A stretch of DNA of 64,000 nt from Spirometra erinaceieuropaei (lineage: Eukaryota; Platyhelminthes; Cestoda; Diphyllobothriidea; Diphyllobothriidae). A program made the position numbers and the translations under genes. The notes under the pieces were generated by a model that was not told the DNA's origin, ran no database searches, and saw only the letters and a program-made list of their open reading frames with translations. Shown one piece after another: positions 49,450 to 61,200 of the stretch; the stretch's first letter is position 1; each line of letters opens with the position of its first letter. Location of the stretch: NCBI GenBank assembly GCA_902702965.1, contig CACRXP010000698.1:102352-166351 (forward strand), given 5' to 3'.

Positions 49450-49740
49450 ATAACACCGACCGAGACAAACATGGCGAGACCCCAAGATGGGGCTTTGTCC
49501 TGATTCTATGGCCTCCCTAAGGTGCACAAAGACGGTGCTCCACTCCGACCCATCGTGTCGCTAAAAGGTACTCCAAAGCACGGACTGGCTAAGTGGCTGT
49601 TCCGGCGTCTGAATTTCCTGACCGCTGAGTCAGACACCACGGTCTCTTCGTCAGCACAATTCCTGGAGAAACTCAAAGGAGTAAGTCTCCATTCAAATGA
49701 GGTCATGGTATCTTTTGATGTTACACCCCTTTAAAGACTG
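49450..49740 (+). pseudogene. Penelope-like reverse transcriptase fragment, opposite strand
   Basis: YGLPKVHKDGAPLRPIVSLK, then LAKWLFRRLNFLTAESD and SNEVMVSFDVTPL, are the RT palm entry of the same lineage as the minus-strand fragment next door. The frame stops at the position where FTSIP should follow. RT and C-terminal parts thus diverge from a point near 49430. Confidence 0.85.
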
Positions 49741-49889
49741 GGCGGAAAATGTCATTCAGTCATTTTCTTGCTAACAAAAATGTCCGGCGATCATTTTCAT
49801 GTTCGATGGGGACATTGAGTCTTGCTTGAATAATCTGCAGAGTTGGTCTTGATTGCCAGTTTAAGAGGATATATAAGTATTTAAACAGA

Positions 49890-51245
49890 AATGTGCGCAC
49901 AACTATCAACTGGCTTCCAGAGGCAAACCAACTCTGCTAAACTTCTTGAAATAATCATTGTTGCCAGAATTACTGACTTTTCCATAGACAACCAGGTTAT
50001 TAGTCCTTCTCTTCACATGCTCTTCGCCCATGTGAATCGTGTCAGATATCTCTTCCACTTCTTATCAATTAGTTTCTGGAACTCGCATCTCCGCCTGTAT
50101 TTGCAGTTTCTCCATTTACTTACTTCTCTTCGATATAGTCGTATATCTGTAACTTTAATTTATTTTGATCTCAATAAAGCCTTGGATAAGGTGCCACACA
50201 GAAGACTATTAGTTAAATAAGAAGCTCCGGGACTTCGCAGTCCACTTACTGATTTTAGTAAGTCATACCTATGTAATCGTAATCAAGTGGTTTTAACTCT
50301 CATTGTCCAATAACAGCCGAATTTTAAGTGATGTCCTCCAAAGTATCTTTTTAGATTATCTTTTGTGTTTGCTTTACATTAGTAATATTTCGTCGGCGGT
50401 CAAACACTCTCAATCTTTTATTTATGCCGACAACCTCAATTTTGTATATTCATTCTCCAAATACACGCCCCGCCATTGCCTGGAGCGAATCCATGGTGAA
50501 TTTCTTACCGTTTCCGCGTGAGGGTCAACATGATCAATTTAATTATTTCAATCCAAATATTGCTATGTGTGTCTTGGTCCTGAAAAGCTTCCCCAACAAG
50601 CAGTTCTTCAAGTCACACCTATGATCGAATGTGCCACCATCAAGGATTTAGGTTAAGGATACACTACTAATCTAGATTTCCCGCCACACGCGGACAGAAT
50701 TATGATCAAATCTGTCCAGATTTGTGGATGTACTTTTTATAGTTTCCACTTCCCTAAAGTCTAACTAAGAATTTTTCAAGTGTTCGCCCGTCCCATTCCT
50801 TGATTTACTGAACGAGGCTAATCGTTCAAAAATCGAAAACGTTCAAAGGCTTTTTACCAGAAAACTCATAAGCAAGGCACATAAAAGCACTTCCTATTTA
50901 AATTGATGTCAGCCAACTAACCTAAAATTCATGTGGGTTCGGAAACTAGAAGAAAATTCTGTCACCTTTTTCGCATAAATAACAATCCAAATCTTTCTCC
51001 GTTTCCAGCCCTTACCCATGTTATTCGCCGAAACAATCTATGCAATTTTTCCATAATTATACTTCTTCCTGCTTCTTCCACCTCTAAGCGCTCCCTTTCC
51101 TTCTCTCTCACGTATACTTTCCTTTGGGATATTCTTCCAGTCCATGTAAGATCATCAGATTATCTATACACATTGAAGAGAAGGCCCCGTCTTAATCTAA
51201 ATACCGGCTCAGCAAAACTATTTTCTCCATCCTTCACGGGAGACT
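49890..51245 (+). mobile_element. CR1-like LINE reverse transcriptase, decayed
   Basis: Pieces in order: SAKLLEIIIVARI, then VTLIYFDLNKALDKVPHRRL (RT motif A region), FLDYLLCLLYISNISSAV and QSFIYADNLNFVYSF (motif C with ADN in place of ADD), and the C-terminal RRNNLCNFS, then ILPVHVRSSDYLYTLKRR. The order and spacing fit one element. Stops in every piece. Confidence 0.85.
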
Positions 51246-51599
51246 ATATCTAAGACATTGAGAAAAAACTACCGGGAATTTAGGGTGTCATCACCAAATG
51301 ACCGCACCTGTTCACATTTCTCCCCTTGCGCGTGGTTTCCTTGCTCATGATTTCTCGTCAAAAGTCTCGATTTTTCAGTCCGTGCATCATGTCCTTCACA
51401 GAGCACGATATTCCCGTGACCATGTCGACATACATGCTCTAAACTGCCTCTGTTTCGCCTGTCGCAGAACATCCTCAGGAATTCATTCCGATCTCTGGGA
51501 TTCCAAGTCCTCAACCAAATGTCTGCAACTCCCTTGGTCTGCCACCACCTAACATTTCCATGTTCTCATCCTAGCCTCATGAAGAATTTTCCCTGTTTC

Positions 51600-52110
51600 T
51601 CTAGATCCCTTTGCGAACGATGATTTTCGCGGATCTTAACGTCATCCCCCCAGTTCGACCCCCAGCCATATGTTGAGATCACGTCGGACGCCTATGTTTT
51701 CATCATCTTCTAATAGCTTGGCTGGTCGTCAAAAAGTGCCATGGATGTTTCTCCCATCTACGCTTCGATGACGCCCGCAGCGCTAAATATCCCCCTCCTT
51801 ACCTGGATTCTAAGAGAACTGCGATCGATCGCGTTGGGTCTCTTCTGTCTCGCCAATTTGACGAATGCGTCTGGCGTTCTGCCGAAAATATTAGCATCGC
51901 ATCGGTAGTCAGGAGGGTTACGCTGTTTGTGAATTTAAGACTGGTGAGGACAGTACTGAATACTCACATACTCTTACCTGAGGAACGGTCTTGTCCGAAC
52001 CGCATATTTACCTTCCCATGAGACAGTTTTTTTGTCCAGAAAACTAATTAAACCGCATTCATACTGTCTTTAAAAAAACAAGGAAAATTTTTTCCCTGTC
52101 CACTAACAAT
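51600..52110. repeat. Dispersed repeat, copy 2 (pair with 28960-29400)
   Basis: Contains atgattttcgcggatcttaa, tcgatcgcgttgggtctctt and tcgccaatttgacgaatgcg, matching copy 1 in order. It follows the CR1-like LINE by about 350 bp but is not clearly part of it. Confidence 0.55.
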
Positions 52111-53160
52111 TGTTTTTTTTAAATCAGACTGCCTATTTTATAAGCATGGGCTTAGCATTGTACAGCGTTTACCTAATTGTCCCGATATTTTTCCGAAAAT
52201 TTATTTCTATTTACTGTTACAATACCCTCATGGTTAGTAAATAAGGCAATTTATTTATTTAAGAGTAGTGAAGGACTCTTTTTAGGTGCGGACCCACGAT
52301 GTAGATGGTGTGATCGAGTTTCGCTGAAGATGGCGGACCACGTAGAACCCCCCACTCCAGATGAGAGTATTGTAAATGCAACACACCGTATTTTATGTAA
52401 CATTGTCGTTGGGACAGTTTTCTGCATTTCTATTACTTTTTCCTGTGAATAAACATGTGTGTTCAGCGCGCTGCTTGCCAAATTAGTTCACTATTACCGC
52501 TGACATGAAACGACCGCAGGTGTCTAGGTACCCATGTGGGCCAACATCCGCGTTGCCGGCCGCAAAAAACCCTCGCAATGACCTCTACTTCAGACCAGCT
52601 AAAAAGCCGTATGAATACATCGGTTTGAAATCCAAACGACCAGCGTTATTGCTGTGAGCCGGGAATAATCTTAGTGTAATGGACAACTATTTTGAAGAGC
52701 GATTTTTCCTTGGTCCCTTTATTGGAATCCCACGCCACGTGAATATTGACATATGCCCCCATTACGTCACGCTCGATAAGTCCTATTCTTCGTTAGCCCT
52801 TTTCTATACTTTGCGCCCTGTTGTGCGCTTTTTTCCTAAGCTGAACCAAAGTTCGACTTACATAATATATATTCACTCTTTTCTGTTGCATTATCGATAT
52901 CGACTATCACCGCGTATTTTATCTGTGTTTCGAGGCTTATCACAACGTTCTACTGTTTTTCTTGCGTTTAATAATATGCATTTTTGGGGATTTATTATTA
53001 CTGATCCTCCCAGATCCCCGACCGATTTACACCAAGAACCAACTCATCTTTTAGGCAATTTCATGTTGCCAACATACTGGGAAGATCTTCATCTAGTTTT
53101 TCCGACATTCCGCGAAGGCAGACCTCACTGCCAATAGAAGCGAAGAGACGAGTCCCAGGA
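52111..53160. other. Unassigned stretch with small open frames
   Basis: A 40-codon frame at 52330-52452 starts in a good context (aagATGG) and ends in a hydrophobic run (ILCNIVVGTVFCISI). Others at 52505-52660 and 52679-53137 look like chance. No homology recognised. Confidence 0.35.
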
Positions 53161-53202
53161 AGTAGTCTTATAGAAGGAGACACGATCGCCGGGACAACAG
53201 CT

Positions 53203-53258
53203 TTATTGGCCTGACGTTTCGGATTCCTACTCGAATCCATCATCAGAGACAAAAAAGC
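53203..53258 (-). ncRNA. Hammerhead ribozyme motif (type I) in a Penelope-like terminus
   Basis: Read on the minus strand, the order is: stem I 5' strand TTTTTGTCT (53255-53247); core CTGATGA (53246-53240); stem II GGATTC / GAATCC around a six-base loop (53238-53221); core GAA; the four bases ACGT; C17 at 53213; and stem I 3' strand AGGCCAATAA (53212-53203). Stem I pairs over about nine positions with one G-U pair, one mismatch and a bulged C. The ACGT between GAA and C17 is self-complementary, so stem III could form only between two RNA copies. Hammerheads with very short stem III are described in Penelope-like elements. No folding was computed. Position 10.1 is unpaired, which may weaken it. 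Confidence 0.65.
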
Positions 53259-53272
53259 AGAGACAAAAAAAG

Positions 53273-53313
53273 CTTATTGTCTCTGATGATGGATTCGAAT
53301 AGGAATCCGAAAC
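53273..53313 (+). ncRNA. Inverted half copy of the hammerhead motif
   Basis: The plus strand repeats stem I CTTATTGTCT, CTGATGA, stem II GGATTC / GAATCC and GAAAC, mirroring the minus-strand motif about 40 nt away. It diverges right after GAAAC, so it has no cleavage site or 3' stem I strand. Its stem I strand TTATTGTCT is a better complement to AGGCCAATAA than the one in the complete copy, suggesting it keeps the ancestral sequence. Confidence 0.6.
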
Positions 53314-53320
53314 AGCAGAT

Positions 53321-55143
53321 CTCACTCTTTACTACACCGTGTAACGTCCCACGACCTCGATAGGGTTGTTTGGATGAAGAGACAATCTTAGCGCGCGGAC
53401 CTCGGACGGCGATGGTGTCACTGCGTGCTCGTAAAGATTGCCGGAGTCTCTTCTCTTTACTTCCGCCGAACCCCTTTCCCGCACCTTAGCTTTACGCCTG
53501 CAACGCTCTCTCACTCTCTACGTCGGCACCTCCCTCGGCCCTCCTCTGCAGTTGCCCACAGGGCTGCTTTCCCCACCGGTTAATTAGCTGGCATTTCGGT
53601 ATCTTACCTCTACTCAGATGGGTTACTTTACTGTTGTAACCCATTCTGCTTGTATAATTAAGTATTATTGCCCGTAATTACCGTGCACATTTCTTTCAAT
53701 TATACTCTATCCTATACATGGCTTACCTTCTTCTCCTGCCTGTGAATGAGTATCATGAGTTGCTAACAGCTCTGTCAAGATCGATCTCCGCTAGGATCTC
53801 TTCCCTGCACTTCGCTACTTTGGTGTGGGCTACCCTTGACGTCCTCGGCCGTTACATCCGTTCGGCACCTACATGAGGACACGTTCGGGGAAAATGAGCC
53901 AATCAGCAAAAAGACACTTTGGGGCCAATAGGGAAGGTGTGGGCACTGGCGACTCTATAAGGTTAATCTCGCGGGCAGGACAGGCTTTCCACCGCTAACC
54001 AAGTCTGTCAATCGTCGCCCTTTTGTCCTTCTCACTGTAAGCAACGCGTTATCAGCCACTTTGTTCTTTAATCAGAGCTCGGGCCACTAGCCGCTAACAT
54101 CGGAGCCGTCATAGATAGCTTTATAGAAATGTGCGTTTAAGTTTTGCGAATATTTTCATGCTACTCTCGAGAAGTTAATTGACAAACATGTTTTTGGTAA
54201 TTCACCATCAAGCCACCACAAGTATATGGATAATGACTATGTGAGCCATAGACAGGGTTTATATGTGCCGCGGGGGGGGGGGTTAGTCATGACTAACTTA
54301 CACTCGTTCCCACGCTGTCTGCCCGACGAAGTCGAAGTTTCCCAGGGGCTTGTATGAAATGCATTTCACTGACACATTTTTGTCGTGACACCTGCGCAGA
54401 ATTCGAATCTGCACATACGCCCGGGCCTCTCAAAGCGAAGGTTTTCCATTGATTGTTTTCTAAAATTCATATTTTCGCTTCTATTGATTCTTCGAACTAT
54501 AGCACATAGAAGCTCTCTTTTTAGTATCCTTCTTTTCGGTCCGCCGTTCGTCTATTCTACCCGAACTATTACCCAAATACGGCACCCGATTGCATTATTT
54601 GTACATCCAGATTGTCCCTTTTACCCACAAATCTTGCATGATGAGAATACACAAAACGCCCGGTAGTATGATGTCGGTTTTGTGCCAAGTTAATAAGCAG
54701 CATCCCTGACGGAGTTGCTTTGTTGGTCAGTTGCAGCACACTCAAGCGGTTTTACCCTCCCCAGCCGGATAGCCGTTCTTTCACGATTCTCGCGTTTGCC
54801 TCCACAGTTTTCGTCGAGCTCAGGGCAAGGCTATTCCCCTGATCCTCCACCCAATCTGTCACCGCATTGTTCATGTGAAAAGCGTCACACGACCGTCGCT
54901 CGACGTTTATTTTGCTTTCTAGTATTTACAACTAGATACTCCATCTCTGCACTAACCATATAACTTATTTCCTTATTTTTAGTCAAAAATAAAATTGACA
55001 GCCGCTGTCCTCTCTACCTTTCGCTTGTCTCTTACGAGTATCTTTCCTCTCGTTTCCATCGTGTTACAAACGACGGGGTGTTTTAAGCCGTTTTTATTAG
55101 CTGCCTCCTCCAGAAGATCTTCATATTTTTTTTATTTCAGACG
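53321..55143. other. Upstream of the WTAP-like gene
   Basis: No gene recognised. It includes an 11-G run at 54272-54282 and a perfect hairpin atgggttac / gtaacccat near 53620-53645. A TGTAACGTCCC word at 53340 with a downstream ctataagg could mark a solo LTR, but the second boundary and copies are not seen. Confidence 0.4.
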
Positions 55144-55211
55144 ATGTCGGGCGCCTGCGGCGTGGATGGTAGCCAATCATCGAAAAATTCTCTGGAAGCC
55201 ATGGAAAACAT
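55144..55211 (+). CDS. WTAP: WTAP-like exon 1
   Basis: Begins MSGACGVDGSQSSKNSLEAM and ends in phase 2, which fits exon 2. The ATG follows a strong acceptor-like tttatttcag by three bases. That suggests either a 5'-UTR intron or spliced-leader addition, which flatworms use. The sequence does not resemble the start of human WTAP, so the start is inferred. Confidence 0.6.
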
Positions 55212-58200
55212 GTTTGTTTATTCCACATTTATTCCTATTTTATAGTGTTAAACAACAAGTTGCAGCCATAGGACAGCTGGATGCCTCCCTTTCTGCTCTA
55301 GAGAAAGAAAATGAGCGTTTGGGTAAGTATTACGTATTTGAACGTCAAAAGTCTTGGTCCCGCACCGCCGAAGTGCAGAAAAGTTTGTAGAAGTTGGCGC
55401 GCTTTCGTGTTCATCTGTTATTCGGCCACTATAAAATGACGAATCTGATGTCCTTCAGGGTGCAGTCTCGTCATGGATAGCTAAATCACCTCAAACATGT
55501 GATAATGTTCGTCAACTTGCAGTTGTGCCAAACCATTGTACAAGGGAGATCATGTCTTTCTTCTAGGGAATGTCTGCAGTCGCGTGTTGTGCCGTCACCA
55601 CAACAGCCAGTGCTATGGACCTCGCTTGCTACTCAATGTGTTTCATATACTTGGGGAAAAGGGAGGAAGGGACACGTTTATTGCTTCGAGTGCTTTTCCA
55701 TCCCACCCCAATCTTCTGTGGCATTTGGTTTCACTGAATTCTCAATCTGGATAAGATTAAAAGAGTAACGTTTAAAATTTTATTGATGGAACCCCTCTTC
55801 TATAAAGGAACGTCTCTCAGGCAGCCGGTTTTTTGCGCAGTTATGCTGCATCCTCTACTTGTTTTAGATATAGTTTGATTATCTTGACAATTAAAATTAT
55901 CATTTTGATGCACGTACGGCCATCACGGAACGCTTCTTATCCGAACACCCCATTTCGATTTATTTGACTCATTTTCGCCCATCACAATACTGATCCGAAC
56001 TTTTCAAACCTAGGGCTCGTAATCTACATTATACTGCTAACTGAGTGAACTTGTTTTGCCCCCGCTGTGGCTGCTCTTGCTCAATGTTTCTAATTAATCT
56101 CACAGTTAACCGCCTACCTACCGTTGCTGAAATTCCACCCATCCCTGTAACTTTCTGATGCCAACGACCTGTAACGTTTCCGCATTGAGAACATCCCGCG
56201 TCCGATTCACCCAGTTGTTTGTTTGTTTTGCGATGATACCACCAGTAGCTTAGTCACGCTTTCACACCAACAAAAAATCAAACCTTTTTAAACTCCTTTC
56301 TCGATAGCTTTTTCTAAAGGCTCGGACGTAATCAGAAGAAACGGACAGTCTACTCTAAGGATAGGCGTTTGTCGTGAGTACATTATAGTTGATCAGTGAC
56401 TTGATGTCAATACGATGATTGCTGTAATCCTGTTTCAGCGACAGAGGTCTACTTTGGCTCGATCGGGGTAGTCATAGTTCGTCCGTCCCCATTCCTCCTC
56501 TATTACCATAATCAACATTGTCATCAGCACTGACAGGCGCTACAGCTAAGTGCTTTCTACTAGATCACGAAGACTGGAACCGTTGCCAGTTAGGACCCCG
56601 AAGTCAAATACGAACTAAATGGGTCCAGGGACAGAGAAACAATTGAATCCCATTAAAATCACACTGTCGTGTTTTTCCCGACCTTCTTTGAGATGCCCTC
56701 TTAGGGAATTCTGACCATTTTTAAGCTCCAATGTGTTTTATCCATCTCCCATCTGTTTTCTTCTGCTCTAATACCAGCCGCAGAACAGCGAGCGATTGAA
56801 TCAAGTACCACAAAGGCTGAAGCCGAAGCCCTTCGCCGCTTTGTCGCTAGTGAATTCCGTTTGGCTCAGGCACACACCTTCCTGGTAGGTTTCCTTTTAA
56901 TTTCAGCAGTCGTCAACGCAGGGTGACTACTAAAAACAGCCGTACAAGCGGGCCCGCCACTGCTTGTCGTCTGTTTCGACAGAAGCAACAACGACGATGC
57001 CAGTATCTACTCTTGACTACCTTCACTATGGCGGGCTTCTCAGTCCAGCCCTGAGCGCACTGTACAGGGCCGCCATCGAACACGCAAAAGTTACAAAGAC
57101 AAAGCTTAAACAGAGCTTCGACGATCTCACGGCCTGGAAGTTCTCTCCAGACAGGTATGTAGAAGCAGCCTTGTTACGTCTCGATGACGTTTCATTTGTC
57201 ATCTGAGTTGCCGATTTAGTCAACTCTTAAGATATATTCCCCAGAGAGTTCGGAAAACAATAATAAGAACATTAAGCTGAATTATGACCTGACCGCCAGC
57301 TTCACTTTTCGTGAAATCGCATTCTGTGTTCGACCAATTTCTCGGTAGAGGTGGTAACTTGCAGCAGCTGCAATGCCTATCAGTCTTAGTTAGTCCAGGT
57401 AGCGGGATTGTCGTCAAACTCTTTGCCAATCAGTCATCTGTCTAGAGAATAAACCACCTCATTGTCACGTGAGGTAGCTCATACGAAAAATGTCTGTCAT
57501 CTGGGCACTCATAACAGACACCACAGGCGTTTCTATTTGTTGTGGCCGGCCGGTTAGAAATACCTAATGTATCCTGTTGAAATGTAGTACTTGCAGAAAT
57601 GTATTTAATTTTTGGAAGAACATTTTTCATGGAACAGTTATGACATTCAGAGAAACCCATTCTAAGGCTCCCTTAGGCTCATGGTAACCAAGGTATTTGC
57701 TTGATCATGTAAATGACTGTGTTTAGGGCTTTGATGCAATGGAAACTCCGGGCCTCCCCAACGGACTTTTTTTCTGCCGTCGTCATGCCACTGACGAGCT
57801 GTGCCTAAAAGAACTTCCACCGTTTAGCCTCACAAAGGCCTTATTTGCCATTCACGAAACGAAGTTAGTGGCCAGTTAGTGTCAGCCGTTTTGTGGGCTT
57901 GACTGCCCAACTTGTACTCCGTGTACCCGCCAACACGTCTTTCACATGCTTGAACATTACTGGCAGCAGTCATATCCTGTCCTCAGTTTTAAATTTGTTG
58001 GCGATTTCGACCGACGATGACTGTTCTCAACACGCCTAACAGCACTTGAATGCAGTCACTGCTGGCCTATTGCCAAAATAGATCACTATTTAGGAGCGGC
58101 GAAACCGTTTTCGCTCCAACGCCAGTAAGGAACAGTTGTTTTCATTCTTCTGGCACCTATCGTCTACCGCGACTTTCTGTCCTTACGCCCCCAAATCCTC

Positions 58201-61200
58201 TACGACGTTAGTTCTCTATGCCATTAGTTCTAAGTTTGTAAACTTACACGACCATATTTTTGCTGTCAGCTTGAAGACAGTAGTGTTCCCTCTACAGTTA
58301 ATATTGTTGCCTTTTGACACTTGCTGTCCCTATTCTCCCTCTAAATAGGACTGGGTTCTGAAATGGTGGTGGTTAGGACGGGCTCAGTGCAGGCCAGATA
58401 AGGTCCTACAAACTTTGTAACGAGTGTTACGCAGTTATCGGATAACAGGCACCGGGCTGAAGTCTATTTGCTCAGAAGTCCTCTCCACTCCCCAGAAATA
58501 ACGAATGTGTGCAGTAGGTGGCGTATCTCGTGAAATTTTCACGGAAATTCCGAAGTGTTTCCCACCAGAAAGAATTGCTAAGGTTGGGTTTTAATATTGA
58601 TTATCGTGCGTCATCATCCAAAGACTTTCTAGTCACGTCAGGATGCCGGCTTTTGGATGCGTTTTTTTGCGGCCGCGTGTCAAAATCACACCCGGCAAGA
58701 TGACTGCTTTAGTAGTGTGCATTTTCCATTGATCTTCGGTGCTCTTATATATTTTGCAGACGGTATTCACAAAATATCCTGCCTTGCGCCCATTTAGCAG
58801 TAAATTTCGTCATCCTTAGGTTTTCAAAAGCATCGCAATGCCCGGATAATGTTTTGTCCGATCTACCTTTGCGCCTACACTTAGGCTTTCCAAACTACAA
58901 GCTGTAAGGAGAATCATGCATTTCTCTATGCTATTACAAAGATACCTTGTGGAGCTCATACGATTTTGCGATTGATTTGAACTATGCTGCTTATTTCATA
59001 ATCAGCATTAATAAACCAACAGATACTATGCCGTTTGAATAGTTTTCGCGCTTCCAAGAAGCCTCAAAAAAGTTAAAACCTGAAGGTACTCTTTCTTGGG
59101 GTGTAGCATTTTAAGAAGACATTATTTACTACAAAATGAGCATAGTAGGATATTTTATATGTATTTTATGTAAAATGTACTTGACGTTATGGGGCATCAT
59201 AAATCAGTGGGAAAGTGCATACTACTCAAGCAGTCATTTTCGTCAAATGTCTATGAATTACGTGAGCCTGGTAGTCATCTGGTGAAGTCTAGGTGAATTA
59301 CTTAGGAAATCCTGCTTGGGCCGTCAACTTACTGTATCAGATTTGGTAGATTCCAGACGTTGCAGTAGGTTGGGCGGGTAACTTGACCCAGATGTGATTA
59401 AACTGGCGTCGTCCAGCGGGGCCTCGTAGCTCAAGTGGTTAGAGCGTTGGCTGTACTAAAGCCTTCCCCTTACTGCGTGGGCTCGAATCCCACCGAGGCG
59501 CGGAGTTTTTCACAGTCGGGTCAATATGAAATGTCGTCTTGGCATGTGGCCGGAAAAAGCTCATTCGAAAGCCTTCATCCTGGCGCGACTGACACATCTT
59601 GCAATTGCGTTGCACGATAATATTCGGACTCCACTAAGCCAATTCCTTCTGCTCGAAAGCACATTTCAGAATTCCGACCAATGTTTCATGAGATACGTCA
59701 ACTCCCATATATTCCTCTTAAATTGAACTCGTGGTCGCATAGAATTGCAGAGGACACTTACACATTCCTGTTGACGAATTATGAAATATTTTCCCTCTGA
59801 GAGGGATAAATAAACTGCGTGCAGGGTTTACTTGCCATAACCAAAATGTCGGAGCTGTAGGTTGTGTGCAATCGACTTGCCAATACCTTACAAAAGGCGT
59901 CTGCGGATCAGAACGTAGGACGTATAGCAAGAGATTACAGTGTAACAGCATTTCCTGCTACATTATCTAACAGTTCTCGTGGCAGTCTTCGATTTTACTT
60001 TACAGTAGATGTGCTAACTCATGAAATGTCAACCAAAATTTCGAAATGCGTTCTCGTTTCGAAAAGATAAATTAAGTAGTGTTATAAAACTAATCATGAT
60101 GCAGCATAAATCTATAATGATCCAGTTACCTCATGGTGTCGACTTTCGAAAGAACTTATTTTCGGCTGCATGCAAGATCTATACTCTGCAAAAAATGATT
60201 ACTTAAGTAGCATGCAATTTTCTCATTGATTTTCGATGCCCTTGAAAATTCAATTATATTTCATGGGAAACATGCATAAAACTATTCATTCTTTTACTTA
60301 TTCGGTAGAAAATCACGTCTTCACCCAATTTCATACTCAAAAGAAGAATATAATTCGGTTTTAAGAAACTTTTCTAATTCCCGAATAATTTTGAACCCGA
60401 CCTGCTGTTACACTTGCATTCAGGGTTTCAAAACTACAAGCTGTATATTTACCGTGTACGGAAAACCATGCATTTCTCTACAGTGTTAAGAGGAGACCAT
60501 ATGAGGTTCATAAAATTAAGCAGTGGATTTGAACAATATTGTTAACTTTACAAGCCACATTCGTAAATGCAGATACCTGACGTTTCATGAACGGTCATTT
60601 AACGGTATTAAAAATCTCACAATTATAAACTTTTTAAAACCGAATTATATTCTTCTTTTGAGAATAAAATTGAAAGAAGACGTGATTTTCTACCGAATAA
60701 GTAAAAGAATGAATATTTTTATGCATGTTTTCCATGAAATATAACTGAATTTTTAAGGGCATCGAAAATCAATGAGAAAATTGCATGCTACTTAAGTAGT
60801 AACTTTTGGAGAGTATAGATCTTGCATGCAGCCGAAAATAAGTTCTTTCGAAAGCCGACACCCTGAGGTAACTGGATCATTATAGAATTATGCTGCATCA
60901 TGATTAGTTTTAGAACACTACTTAATTTGTCTTTTCGAAACGAGAACGCATTTCGAAAATTTGGTTGACATTTCATGAGTTAACACATCCACTGTACTTT
61001 GCCGAGTACTCACCAAAATCTATCAGGAATTAAGACTGCAAATATTAAACACACCCCTCTATTTTCTAGCCGCAAAACCCTTTAGTGCATGCAGTCTAAA
61101 ATTCCCTCAGTCCACGATATTGACAAACAAGCCAACTGAGGACATCGTCACCCCAGCCACAGCTGCTCATGGTTCTTGCGAGCCTTCGAAGATGTCTATG

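Larger units (their letters stand above)
53161..53320. repeat. Penelope terminus with 35-bp palindrome
   Basis: The arms ttcggattcctactcgaatc and gattcgaataggaatccgaa extend to agagacaa / ttgtctct on the inner side, with a spacer of about 20 nt that is itself a repeat of agagacaaaaaa. It holds the ribozyme motif and its half copy. The outer part (gaaggagacacgatcgcc) is shared with 48900-48950. Confidence 0.85.

Noticed and set aside
52679..53137. 152-codon frame rich in aromatic residues
   Set aside because: No known motif; composition matches AT-rich non-coding DNA read in frame, and it runs toward the Penelope terminus.
54385..54425. B-box-like word gcgcagaattcgaatctgca
   Set aside because: It is a partial palindrome around gaattc and no tRNA fold could be drawn.
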